A stretch of 5,747 nt of DNA, from positions 1-5,747 of the forward strand of contig JAEYAU010000256.1 of the NCBI GenBank assembly GCA_023404705.1, read 5' to 3'. Source of the stretch: Pseudomonadota bacterium. Its GTDB lineage: Bacteria; Pseudomonadota; Alphaproteobacteria; Rhizobiales; Xanthobacteraceae. Positions 1-5,475 of this stretch are shown piece after piece. Position 1 is the first letter of the stretch, and every line of letters starts with the position of its first letter. Both the position numbers and the translations under genes were made by a program. The notes beneath the pieces were generated by a model. The model did not search any database and was not told the DNA's origin. It saw only the letters and a list, made by a program, of their open reading frames with translations.

Positions 1-290
1 ACCGTATAGGAGCCGGCGTTGCGGGCGCAGGTCGCGGTCGCCTCCCCCTCGGTGACGCCGGAGAGCACGCCGCGCGCGATGCACTGGCAGCGCGGCGCAG
101 TGCTGTCCTTGGCGGACTTGGCCTGCCCGGACTGCGCCATGCAGGCATCGACGATGCGCAGGCGTTCGGCTTCGGCGGCGGGACCGCTCGTGACGCCACT
201 GCCGACGCTGGCGCAGGCCGCCAGCGCGAGCGCCCCGGCGATCAGGATGGCCGGTGTGCGAATGGAGTGGAAACGCGCGATGAACGACAT
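1..290 (-). CDS. Small Cys-rich lipoprotein, 3' end missing (cut by window edge)
   Basis: The minus strand from the ATG at 288-290 stays open to the window edge, giving 96 visible residues. The N-terminus has basic residues, a hydrophobic stretch (about residues 13-25) and a lipobox L23-A-A-C26, so it should be exported and lipid-anchored after signal peptidase II cleavage. After the lipobox Cys there are four more cysteines at 50, 68, 70 and 88, arranged C-x17-C-x-C-x17-C, which suggests two periplasmic disulfides. I do not recognise the family. The gene starts 16 bp after the stop of the molybdopterin oxidoreductase gene on the same strand, so the two are probably co-transcribed. Its ribosome binding site is weak (GGGA about 6 bases before the ATG), which fits translation helped by the upstream gene. 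The lipoprotein call is fairly secure; the function is unknown. Confidence 0.75.
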   Translation of the reverse strand, partial: MSFIARFHSIRTPAILIAGALALAACASVGSGVTSGPAAEAERLRIVDACMAQSGQAKSAKDSTAPRCQCIARGVLSGVTEGEATATCARNAGSYT

Positions 291-306
291 GGAAATCCCG
301 AAATGT

Positions 307-2397
307 TCAAGCGAGCGGACGGATCCAGACGCGGTTGTCGTGGAAGGCGGCGCCGCCATAAGGCGCGATCGCGTCGGCACCCGTCAAGGTGTTGATGCCG
401 CGGCCGTCCTCATAGGCGGAGTTCGGGAAGATCGACTCGGCGATCACGACGCCGCGCCGCACGCCGTCCCAGATCTTCGCGTGCAGCCTCACCTCGCCGC
501 GCCGATTGCCGAGCACGACCTTGGCGCCGTCCGCGATGCCGAAGCGGGCCGCATCCTCGGGATGGATCATCACGTTCGGCCGCACCTCGCGCGCCATCGA
601 GGTCTTCGTCTCGTTGAAGGTCGAGTTGAGGAAGCCGCGCGCCGGCGACGTCGCGAGCCGCAGCGGATGCTCGGCATCCGCCTCCTCGATCACCTCCCAG
701 TGGTCCGGCAGGCGCGGCATCTCGGCGACCGGCCCCGCGTGCCAGGGGCTGCGGAACGGCACCGTCGGCCATTCGGGCTTGAATCGGAATTTGCCGTCGG
801 GCCAGTTGAAGCCCTTCACGTAGTGCGCCTTGTCGAAGTCCGGCTGGCAGTCGATCCAGCGCGTGTCCTCGAGCTCGGCGAGCGTGCCCCAGCCCGAGTT
901 CTGCAGCGTCCAGTCGATCAGCTCGCGCGAGCTCATGGCGAAGCCCGGGTGCGCGGCGCCGAGGCGCTGCGCCAGGCCCGCGATCACCTCGTGGTTCGAG
1001 CGGCACTCGCCCGGCGGCTCGATCAGCTTCGGGCCGAGCTGGATGTATTGGTGCCCGCCGCCCTGATAGACGTCGTCGTGCTCGACGAACATGGTGGCGG
1101 GCAGCACCACGTCGGCCATCAGCGCGGTCTCGGTCATGAACTGCTCGTGCACGCAGACGAACAGGTCGTCGCGCGCGAAGCCCTGCTTCACGCGCGTCTG
1201 ATCCGGCGCGACCGAGACCGGATTGGTGTTCTGGATCAGCAGCGCCGTGACGGGCGGCCCGTTCGAAAGCGCATCCGCATCGCCGCACAGGATCGGCCCG
1301 ATGCGGGACTGATCGAGCACGCGGATCGCGGGGTCGACCACGTCGAGCCCTTCGATCATGGTCTTGTTCCAGTGATAGATCGCGCCATTGTTGTGGAAGG
1401 CGCCGCCGCCTTCGTAGCGCCAGGCGCCGCTCACGGCCGCGATGCAGCTCGCCGCATGCATGTTGATCGCGCCGTTGCGCGAGCGCGAGAAGCCGTAGCC
1501 GAGGCGGAAATAGGTGCGCGGCCGCTCCGCGACCAGCGCCGCGAAGGCCTCGATGGTCGCGACGTCGCAGCCCGTGATGCGCGAGGCCCATTCGGGGCTG
1601 CGCGATTTGAGATGCGCCTCGAGTTCGTCGGGCGCGTCGGTGTATTGCGCAAGGAAGTCGCGATCCGCCTTGCCGTCGCGAAACAGGCAATGCATCACCG
1701 CGCAGGCGAGCGCGCCGTCGGTGCCGGGACGCACCAGCACGGGCAGATCCGCCTGCTGCATCGTGCCGTTCATGTAGACGTCGACCGCGACGATCTTGGC
1801 GCCGCGCTCCTTGCGGGCGCGCACCGCGTGGGTCATCACGTTGACCTGCGTGTTCACCGGATTGGTGCCCCAGATCACGACGCAGTCGGAGCGCCCCATC
1901 TCGCGCGGGTCGGGACCCGCGAGCCGGCCCGTGCCGGCGATGAAGCCGGTCCAGGCCGGGTTCACGCAGATCGTCGAGTGGAAGCCCGAATATTTCTTGG
2001 CGTGCCGCAACCGGTTGATGCCGTCGCGCATCACCAGGCCCATGGTGCCCGCATAGTAGTAGGGCCACACGGCCTCGCTGCCGTGACGGCGCTCAGCCTC
2101 CAAAAACTTTTCGGCGACGAGATCGAGCGCGGCGTCCCAGGAGATCGGCGCGAAGGCGCCCGAGCCCTTCGGCCCGGTGCGGCGCAACGGCTGCAGCAGA
2201 CGATCCGGGTGATGCGCGCGCTCAGCGTAGCGCGCGACCTTGGCGCAGATCACGCCCGCCGTGTAGGCGTTGTCCTCGGCGCCGCGGACACGGCCGATCG
2301 TGCGGCTGTCGAGAACCTCGACCTCGAGCGCGCAGGTCGAAGGGCAATCATGCGGGCAGGCCGATGCACGGGACGTGCGCTGCAGAGGCTGGTGCAT
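307..2397 (-). CDS. Molybdopterin (bis-MGD) oxidoreductase, DMSO reductase superfamily
   Basis: This is a complete 696-residue protein. It opens with a [4Fe-4S] motif, C14-x3-C18-x3-C22 followed by C51, as in the formate dehydrogenase/nitrate reductase branch of the superfamily. The catalytic domain follows, with GTNPVNTQ at about 177-184 and a TETALMADVVLPATMF block at about 422-437. The C-terminal molybdopterin-dinucleotide-binding domain spans about 580-693. C144 in the STICVNP segment lies where Cys-type enzymes place the molybdenum ligand; this is inferred by position. There is no Tat signal or membrane segment, so it should act in the cytoplasm. Proteins of this general type are often annotated only as molybdopterin oxidoreductase, and the substrate cannot be read from sequence. 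The ATG is preceded by GGAG with a 5-base spacer, which supports this start. No electron-transfer partner subunit is visible; the downstream neighbour is a small lipoprotein. Confidence 0.93.
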   Translation of the reverse strand: MHQPLQRTSRASACPHDCPSTCALEVEVLDSRTIGRVRGAEDNAYTAGVICAKVARYAERAHHPDRLLQPLRRTGPKGSGAFAPISWDAALDLVAEKFLEAERRHGSEAVWPYYYAGTMGLVMRDGINRLRHAKKYSGFHSTICVNPAWTGFIAGTGRLAGPDPREMGRSDCVVIWGTNPVNTQVNVMTHAVRARKERGAKIVAVDVYMNGTMQQADLPVLVRPGTDGALACAVMHCLFRDGKADRDFLAQYTDAPDELEAHLKSRSPEWASRITGCDVATIEAFAALVAERPRTYFRLGYGFSRSRNGAINMHAASCIAAVSGAWRYEGGGAFHNNGAIYHWNKTMIEGLDVVDPAIRVLDQSRIGPILCGDADALSNGPPVTALLIQNTNPVSVAPDQTRVKQGFARDDLFVCVHEQFMTETALMADVVLPATMFVEHDDVYQGGGHQYIQLGPKLIEPPGECRSNHEVIAGLAQRLGAAHPGFAMSSRELIDWTLQNSGWGTLAELEDTRWIDCQPDFDKAHYVKGFNWPDGKFRFKPEWPTVPFRSPWHAGPVAEMPRLPDHWEVIEEADAEHPLRLATSPARGFLNSTFNETKTSMAREVRPNVMIHPEDAARFGIADGAKVVLGNRRGEVRLHAKIWDGVRRGVVIAESIFPNSAYEDGRGINTLTGADAIAPYGGAAFHDNRVWIRPLA

Positions 2398-2402
2398 CCT
2401 GG

Positions 2403-2406
2403 CTCC
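2403..2406 (-). promoter_or_regulatory. Ribosome binding site of the molybdopterin oxidoreductase gene
   Basis: On the minus strand GGAG lies 5 bases before the ATG at 2395-2397. It starts only two bases after the end of the perfect inverted repeat 2409-2439, so folding of that repeat or protein binding to it could affect this gene directly. Confidence 0.7.
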
Positions 2407-2408
2407 GG

Positions 2409-2439
2409 GCTACAGTCGTTCGATCCGAACGACTGTAGC
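2409..2439. repeat. Perfect 14-bp-arm inverted repeat, candidate operator
   Basis: Arms 2409-2422 (GCTACAGTCGTTCG on the plus strand) and 2426-2439 are perfect reverse complements around a 3-base centre (ATC). The repeat fills the 57-bp gap between the yjbE stop and the molybdopterin oxidoreductase start. It abuts the latter's ribosome binding site. There is no T-tract on either side, so it is a poor intrinsic terminator. Long symmetric sites with little or no spacer, close to a start codon, are typical of dimeric repressors such as the TetR family. That assignment is inference, and no regulator gene is present in the window. As RNA it would form a very stable hairpin, so a role at the transcript level is also possible. 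Confidence 0.7.
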
Positions 2440-2454
2440 ATTGTTGGACGCCCG

Positions 2455-3237
2455 CTACACGTCGCTGAGCTCCGCGGCCGGTCGACGGACCCGCAGCATC
2501 AGGTAGCCGACGATGAGCACGAAGGCCGCTCCCACGATGCCCGCGAGGTTGAGGCTGACCGGTCCGATCGGGAAATGATGCAGCGCATCGACCGCCGAGG
2601 CCGGGAACCAGTTCAGCAGCGCCGAATCCTTGACCATGATGTCGCCCGCAACCCAGCCGAGCAGGCCGGCGCCGGCCCAGACCAGGATCGGATAGCGATC
2701 GAGCAAGGCCATCAGCAGCGCGCTGCCCGCGATGATCAGCGGCACGCTGGTGGCGAGGCCGAAGATGATCAGGATGGTCTTGATGCCAACCGCATGGGCG
2801 ACGTTCACCTGAGCGGCGGCGATCTCGGCCGCGGCCGCGATCGCGATGACGTTGTCGAGGCTCATGACGATGTCGGCGATCGCGACGATCCGCACGGCGC
2901 GCCACAGATTGTCGGCCGCTTCGATCTTGCCCTCGCCGTGCTCGTCCTCGGGCACGATCAGCTTGATGGCGACCCAGAACAGAAGGATGCCGCCGACCAG
3001 CTTCAGGTACGGCCAGGACATCGCCTCGGCGACCACGAGAGTGAACAGCACGCGGAGCAGGACCGCGACGCCCGCACCCAGGATCATGCCCCAGAAGCGC
3101 TGCCGGGGCGGCAGCATGCGGCAGGCGAGCGCGATGACGACCGCGTTGTCGCCGGACAGGATGATGTTGATGCCAATGATCTTGGCGGCCCCGACCCAGA
3201 ACGAGGCCGTGAGGAGATCAGTGATATAGCCTTCCAC
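2455..3237 (-). CDS. yjbE: TerC-family integral membrane protein, YjbE type (putative metal exporter)
   Basis: This 260-residue protein has about seven hydrophobic segments (roughly 12-36, 48-70, 76-95, 115-140, 152-178, 184-202 and 230-250). It carries two copies of the acidic family signature: SGDN (D30, N31) in the first membrane helix and SLDN (D128, N129), with D122, in the fourth. These repeat-related motifs are the hallmark of the TerC/YjbE/Alx group. Members have been linked to manganese efflux and metal loading of exported enzymes; metal choice here is inferred. The start is GTG at 3235-3237, with GAGG 8 bases upstream. It lies downstream of ndk on the same strand, but a 117-bp gap with its own promoter-like elements suggests separate transcription. 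Many yjbE genes follow a yybP-ykoY manganese riboswitch; I do not see a convincing one here. Confidence 0.9.
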   Translation of the reverse strand: MEGYITDLLTASFWVGAAKIIGINIILSGDNAVVIALACRMLPPRQRFWGMILGAGVAVLLRVLFTLVVAEAMSWPYLKLVGGILLFWVAIKLIVPEDEHGEGKIEAADNLWRAVRIVAIADIVMSLDNVIAIAAAAEIAAAQVNVAHAVGIKTILIIFGLATSVPLIIAGSALLMALLDRYPILVWAGAGLLGWVAGDIMVKDSALLNWFPASAVDALHHFPIGPVSLNLAGIVGAAFVLIVGYLMLRVRRPAAELSDV

Positions 3238-3267
3238 CTGCCGTCCCTCTTGCTGCGTATCCCCCTG

Positions 3268-3288
3268 CCGGGGCCTCTGGGGCCCCGG
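3268..3288 (-). repeat. GC-rich stem-loop in the yjbE leader
   Basis: Arms 3268-3275 (CCGGGGCC) and 3281-3288 (GGCCCCGG) are perfect complements with a 5-base loop. The hairpin lies 31 bp upstream of the yjbE GTG, inside the predicted 5' untranslated region. It has no following T-tract in the minus direction. It is therefore either a weak terminator for ndk transcripts or a leader structure that affects yjbE RNA stability or translation. Confidence 0.6.
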
Positions 3289-3301
3289 TCGTTCACGGCT
3301 T

Positions 3302-3307
3302 CTTATA
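3302..3307 (-). promoter_or_regulatory. yjbE: Candidate -10 element of the yjbE promoter
   Basis: The minus strand reads TATAAG here, identical to the -10 proposed for ndk. The -35 position 17 bases upstream reads TGGTAT, a poor match to TTGACA. It is occupied by the palindrome at 3320-3331, as expected for an activator-dependent or repressed promoter. Predicted transcription would start near 3295, leaving a leader of about 58 bases. Confidence 0.45.
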
Positions 3308-3319
3308 GTGACGCCGTCT

Positions 3320-3331
3320 CTGGTATACCAG
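3320..3331. promoter_or_regulatory. 12-bp perfect palindrome CTGGTATACCAG, GntR-type operator candidate
   Basis: The palindrome is perfect and overlaps the -35 position of the likely yjbE promoter. Its core TGGTATACCA matches the kind of site bound by FadR-subfamily GntR regulators; UxuR/ExuR sites in enterobacteria contain the same TTGGTATACCAA-like core. The regulator is not in the window, so the family assignment is inference from the site alone. Confidence 0.45.
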
Positions 3332-3354
3332 CAAAACCGGTCAAGGTTCCGGCG

Positions 3355-3777
3355 TCAGGCCACGATTTCATTGCCGGCGAAGAACTGGGCAATTTCCTTG
3401 GCGGCCGTGTCGGCGGCGTCGGAGCCATGCACCGAGTTTTCCCCGATCGAGCGGGCATGAGTCTTGCGGATGGTATTGGCCGCCGCCTTGGCGGGATCGG
3501 TCGCGCCCATCACGTCGCGATACTTGGCGATGGCGTTCTCGCCTTCGAGCACCTGGACCACGACCGGGCCCGAGGTCATGAAGGAAACGAGCTCGCCGAA
3601 GAACGGCCGCTCGCGATGCACGCCGTAGAAGGTCTCGGCCTGCTCGCGGGTGATGCGTACGCGCTTCTGCGCGACGATGCGCAGGCCGGCCGCTTCGATC
3701 ATGGCATTGATTGCGCCCGTCAGATTACGCTCGGTCGCGTCGGGCTTAATGATCGAGAACGTGCGCTCGACCGCCAT
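3355..3777 (-). CDS. ndk: Nucleoside diphosphate kinase
   Basis: Ndk transfers the terminal phosphate from ATP to other nucleoside diphosphates through a phosphohistidine intermediate, in the cytoplasm. The 140-residue length is normal for bacterial Ndk. The active-site signature NSVHGSD holds the catalytic His117. The usual substrate and phosphate contacts are all present: K11, Y51, R87, T93, R104, N114 and E128. The ATG is preceded by GAGGAA with a 6-base spacer. It has its own upstream promoter (-35 TTGCCC, 17-bp spacer, -10 TATAAG). It is divergent from the secreted-protein genes to its right and lies upstream of yjbE on the same strand. Nothing in the sequence is unusual and the assignment is secure. 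Confidence 0.98.
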   Translation of the reverse strand: MAVERTFSIIKPDATERNLTGAINAMIEAAGLRIVAQKRVRITREQAETFYGVHRERPFFGELVSFMTSGPVVVQVLEGENAIAKYRDVMGATDPAKAAANTIRKTHARSIGENSVHGSDAADTAAKEIAQFFAGNEIVA

Positions 3778-3817
3778 CGTGATTCCTCATGTGCTGAAGT
3801 TGATCGGAATGGCGCGG

Positions 3818-3846
3818 CTTATAGCGGCGACGCTTCGCATGGGCAA
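3818..3846 (-). promoter_or_regulatory. ndk: ndk promoter
   Basis: On the minus strand TTGCCC (3841-3846) is separated by exactly 17 bases from TATAAG (3818-3823). This is a good match to a housekeeping sigma-70 promoter. The predicted start near 3811 gives a leader of about 34 bases with a clear ribosome binding site. Confidence 0.65.
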
Positions 3847-3888
3847 TACGATCCCGGTGTTTGCGGCGCCTTGGTCAGAGGCGCGCAG

Positions 3889-3906
3889 GTGTGATCGCGG
3901 TCACAC
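3889..3906. promoter_or_regulatory. CRP-like binding site GTGTGA-N6-TCACAC
   Basis: The site is perfectly symmetric and contains TGTGA-N6-TCACA, the classic CRP half-site arrangement. It lies in the divergent region between ndk and the first secreted-protein gene. Its centre (3897.5) is about 41.5 bases upstream of a plausible plus-strand start near 3939, with a TATTTT-like -10 at 3928-3933. That is the class II activator position. It is about 86 bases from the predicted ndk start. Control by a CRP/FNR-superfamily protein is inferred from the site. Confidence 0.5.
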
Positions 3907-4019
3907 GGCTGAACGTGTGTTCATCCATATTTTTCAATGGGATAGCATGAACCTTCGCGAGCCCGGTGGCGACCAATTGCGTGGATGTCGACCACCATCG
4001 TGCTCAATGGAGATCACCG

Positions 4020-4265
4020 ATGTTCCGCAAGTCCCTTCTGGCTCTCACTGCTGTCGCCGCGCTCGGCGTCAGCGCCCTCGCCCCCACGGCGGCTTCGGCC
4101 AAGTGGTTCGGCGGCGGGCATGGCTGGCATGGCCATCACGGCCATCACGGCTTCTACAAGCCCTACTGGGGCTATGGCTTCGCCAACTACGGCTACGACT
4201 ACGACTGCTACTTCGTGAAGAAGATCACGCCCTGGGGCGTGAAGCTGAAGAAGGTCTGCTACTGA
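4020..4265 (+). CDS. Small secreted His/Gly/Trp-rich protein, paralog 1
   Basis: This is an 81-residue protein. Residues 1-27 form a classic signal peptide (FRK basic start, hydrophobic core, APTAASA cleavage site before KW), so it should be released to the periplasm or beyond. The mature part opens with a Gly/His/Trp-rich stretch of six histidines (HGWHGHHGHH), followed by a Tyr/Gly-rich segment. It ends in a conserved tail of the form DCYxVKK then TPWGxKLxKVCY, with two cysteines that probably pair. The start at 4020 is chosen because GGAG lies 7 bases upstream and translation from it begins directly with the signal peptide; the in-frame ATG at 3966 would add an unlikely extension. The gene is the first of a tandem pair and has its own terminator-like hairpin. 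No named family is recognised; the His cluster suggests metal binding, which is speculation. Confidence 0.85.
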   Translation: MFRKSLLALTAVAALGVSALAPTAASAKWFGGGHGWHGHHGHHGFYKPYWGYGFANYGYDYDCYFVKKITPWGVKLKKVCY

Positions 4266-4289
4266 TCGGCAGCGCCTTGACGCGATGCG

Positions 4290-4318
4290 ACCCCGGTCTC
4301 GCACCCCGAGGCCGGGGT
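4290..4318 (+). terminator. Terminator-like hairpin after secreted paralog 1
   Basis: Arms 4290-4300 and 4308-4318 pair over 11 positions (one G-T) around a 7-base loop. Only two T's follow directly, so as an intrinsic terminator it is weak. It is nearly identical to the hairpin after the second paralog, which has a proper T-tract. Confidence 0.6.
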
Positions 4319-4407
4319 TCGCATGTCTGCAATCATCGTCAGCTGCAACCATTCGCTAACCGTGCACACGACGCACACGCGATCGCGGCATTGAACCATC
4401 GTCTCCG

Positions 4408-4437
4408 GTGTCACGACCAAACCCCCGCATGTGACAC
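4408..4437. repeat. Spaced inverted repeat GTGTCAC-N16-GTGACAC
   Basis: Seven-base perfect arms (4408-4414 and 4431-4437) lie 26 bp upstream of the second paralog's ATG. It could be an operator or a leader hairpin. The 16-base spacing does not fit a CRP site. No convincing -10/-35 pair was found in 4319-4463, so the promoter of the second paralog is unassigned. Confidence 0.35.
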
Positions 4438-4463
4438 ACCGCATCCACGTGAAGGAGACCTTG

Positions 4464-4706
4464 ATGATCCGTAAGTCCCTGCTCGCGCTCGCTGCCGTCG
4501 GCACGCTCGCCGCCACCTCGCTCGCCCCGTCCGCCGCTTCGGCCGGCTGGAAGGGCTGGCACGGATGGCATGGCCATCACAATCACCACGCTTTCAGCCC
4601 GTACTGGGGCTACGGCCCGCGCTATGTGAGCTACGTCGGCTACGACTGCTACTGGGTGAAGAAGAAGACCCCGTGGGGCAAGAAGCTCGTGAAGGTCTGC
4701 TACTGA
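4464..4706 (+). CDS. Small secreted His/Gly/Trp-rich protein, paralog 2
   Basis: This 80-residue protein has the same plan as its upstream neighbour. A signal peptide ends in APSAASA (about residue 27), then come a Gly/Trp/His stretch with six histidines (WHGWHGHHNHH) and PYWGYG. It ends in the shared tail DCYxVKK, TPWGxKLxKVCY with two cysteines. The start at 4464 is supported by a strong AAGGAG ribosome binding site with a 6-base spacer; an in-frame ATG at 4431 lies upstream but lacks such support. The gene arose by tandem duplication, since coding sequence and terminator are both alike. The His-rich middle has diverged while the tail is nearly unchanged, so the tail is probably the constrained part. 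Function unknown; an envelope or metal-related role is only a guess. Confidence 0.87.
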   Translation: MIRKSLLALAAVGTLAATSLAPSAASAGWKGWHGWHGHHNHHAFSPYWGYGPRYVSYVGYDCYWVKKKTPWGKKLVKVCY

Positions 4707-4730
4707 TCCGCTGCGCGTTGGTTCGCCAAG

Positions 4731-4761
4731 CCCCGGTCTCCAATGAGAGGCCGGGGTTTTT
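4731..4761 (+). terminator. Intrinsic terminator after secreted paralog 2
   Basis: Arms CCCCGGTCTC (4731-4740) and GAGGCCGGGG (4747-4756) form a 10-bp stem (one G-T) with loop CAATGA, directly followed by TTTTT (4757-4761). This is a textbook Rho-independent terminator. It separates the secreted pair from the DinB-family gene. Confidence 0.88.
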
Positions 4762-4820
4762 GCGTTTGCCCTGACACGGCATGACAGCAGTGATGGTGCT
4801 CGCCTGTTGCGGAAAGACGC

Positions 4821-4862
4821 ATGGCGCAGAATGATCGGGCTCCGATCGGAGAGCTTCGATGA
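4821..4862 (+). other. Possible 13-codon leader ORF overlapping the DinB-family start
   Basis: An ATG at 4821, preceded by GGAAAG, opens a short frame (MAQNDRAPIGELR) whose TGA overlaps the next gene's ATG as ATGA. The palindrome CTCCGATCGGAG (4840-4851) lies within it and contains the downstream ribosome binding site, so coupled translation is possible. It is short enough to be chance. Confidence 0.22.
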
Positions 4863-5379
4863 AATCGCGTTACCGGATGTTTGCGGGCTACAACGCCTGG
4901 GCCAATGCGCGCATCTATGATGCGGCCGCGCAATTGAGCGATGCAGATTATCGCGCCGATCGCGGCGCCTTCTTCAAGTCGATGCATGGCACGCTCAACC
5001 ACATCCTGGTCGGCGACCGGATCTGGATGCGGCGCTTCACCGGCAGCGGCGAGGCACCCGCGCGGCTCGATGCGATCCTGCACGAGGATCTCGCCTCGTT
5101 GCGCGCCGCGCGTGTCGCCGAGGATGCGCGCATCACGGCATGGATCGAGAGCCTCAGCGACCAGGATCTCGCCGCGTGTTCCGCTACCGCACGATCGTGC
5201 AGCCGCGCACCTGCGAGCAGGAACTGGCGCCGGCGCTGGACCACTTCTTCAATCACCAGACGCATCACCGCGGACAGGCGCACGGCCTCATCACGGCGCT
5301 CACGGGCGATGCGCCTTCGCTCGATCTCATCCTGTTCCAGCGCGAGACGGGGCTCGGGGCCTTGCGATTTCTCGATTGA
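4859..5379 (+). pseudogene. DinB-family protein, interrupted by a -1 frameshift
   Basis: Two overlapping frames together make one DinB-family protein of about 173 residues, a normal length. Frame one (from 4859, with GGAG 7 bases upstream) gives the N-terminal helices with SMHGTLNH (H48) and runs to SLSDQDLAA. The homology then continues in the other frame from about 5176 as VFRYRTIVQP. That part ends with NHQTHHRGQAH, which holds the remaining likely metal ligands (H133 and H137 in repaired numbering) of the family's His triad, and stops at 5377-5379. One missing base in the GC run 5171-5176 (for example GCCGGCGTG instead of GCCGCGTG) explains it. No slippery heptamer is present, so programmed frameshifting is unlikely. 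Without repair, frame one runs on to 5419 with an Arg/Ser-rich tail lacking the HxxxHRGQ motif. This is either a true recent pseudogene or a sequence error. DinB-fold proteins bind a divalent metal and include thiol-dependent transferases. Confidence 0.85.
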
Positions 5380-5384
5380 CCATG

Positions 5385-5398
5385 CCGCGATACCGCGG
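5385..5398 (+). repeat. Short hairpin after the DinB-family gene
   Basis: CCGCG (5385-5389) pairs with CGCGG (5394-5398) around ATAC, 5 bp after the stop. Only two T's follow, so it is a weak terminator candidate. The rest of the gap to 5475 shows only a 9-bp direct repeat GATGACGCA (5415-5423 and 5441-5449) and no clear promoter. Confidence 0.3.
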
Positions 5399-5475
5399 TT
5401 GAAGGTCGGCGCGCGATGACGCAAACTGCGCCACCTCGCGGATGACGCACCGTCACCTTGTATCGGAGTTGAGAC

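Noticed and set aside
410..2068. A 552-residue open frame on the minus strand inside the oxidoreductase gene
   Set aside because: It is an Arg/Ala-rich shifted frame of a gene whose true frame has clear family motifs.
3238..3357. yybP-ykoY manganese riboswitch upstream of yjbE
   Set aside because: A GGGGGATACGC stretch (about 3255-3265) vaguely resembles the conserved loop, but it lies only about 20 bases from the start codon. The paired elements of the aptamer are not evident.
3334..3357. Intrinsic terminator of ndk just after its stop (GGAACC-TTGACC-GGTTTT)
   Set aside because: The stem depends on two G-T pairs and the T-run is part of the stem, so it is too weak to call.
19..3894. A 1291-residue open frame on the plus strand across ndk, yjbE and the oxidoreductase gene
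   Set aside because: It lies antisense to three well-supported genes. Its translation is an Arg/His/Asp/Ala-rich string with no domain, as expected for the stop-poor antisense frame of GC-rich coding DNA.
4128..4150. Tandem GGCCATCAC units as a DNA repeat element
   Set aside because: They simply encode the HGHHGHHG run of the secreted protein, so they are better described at the protein level.
4014..4352. 112-residue minus-strand frame across the first secreted gene
   Set aside because: It is antisense to a gene with a signal peptide, ribosome binding site and paralog. It has no motif of its own.
5165..5180. Programmed -1 ribosomal frameshift in the DinB-family gene
   Set aside because: There is no slippery heptamer or evident downstream pseudoknot, and a one-base deletion explains the break more simply.
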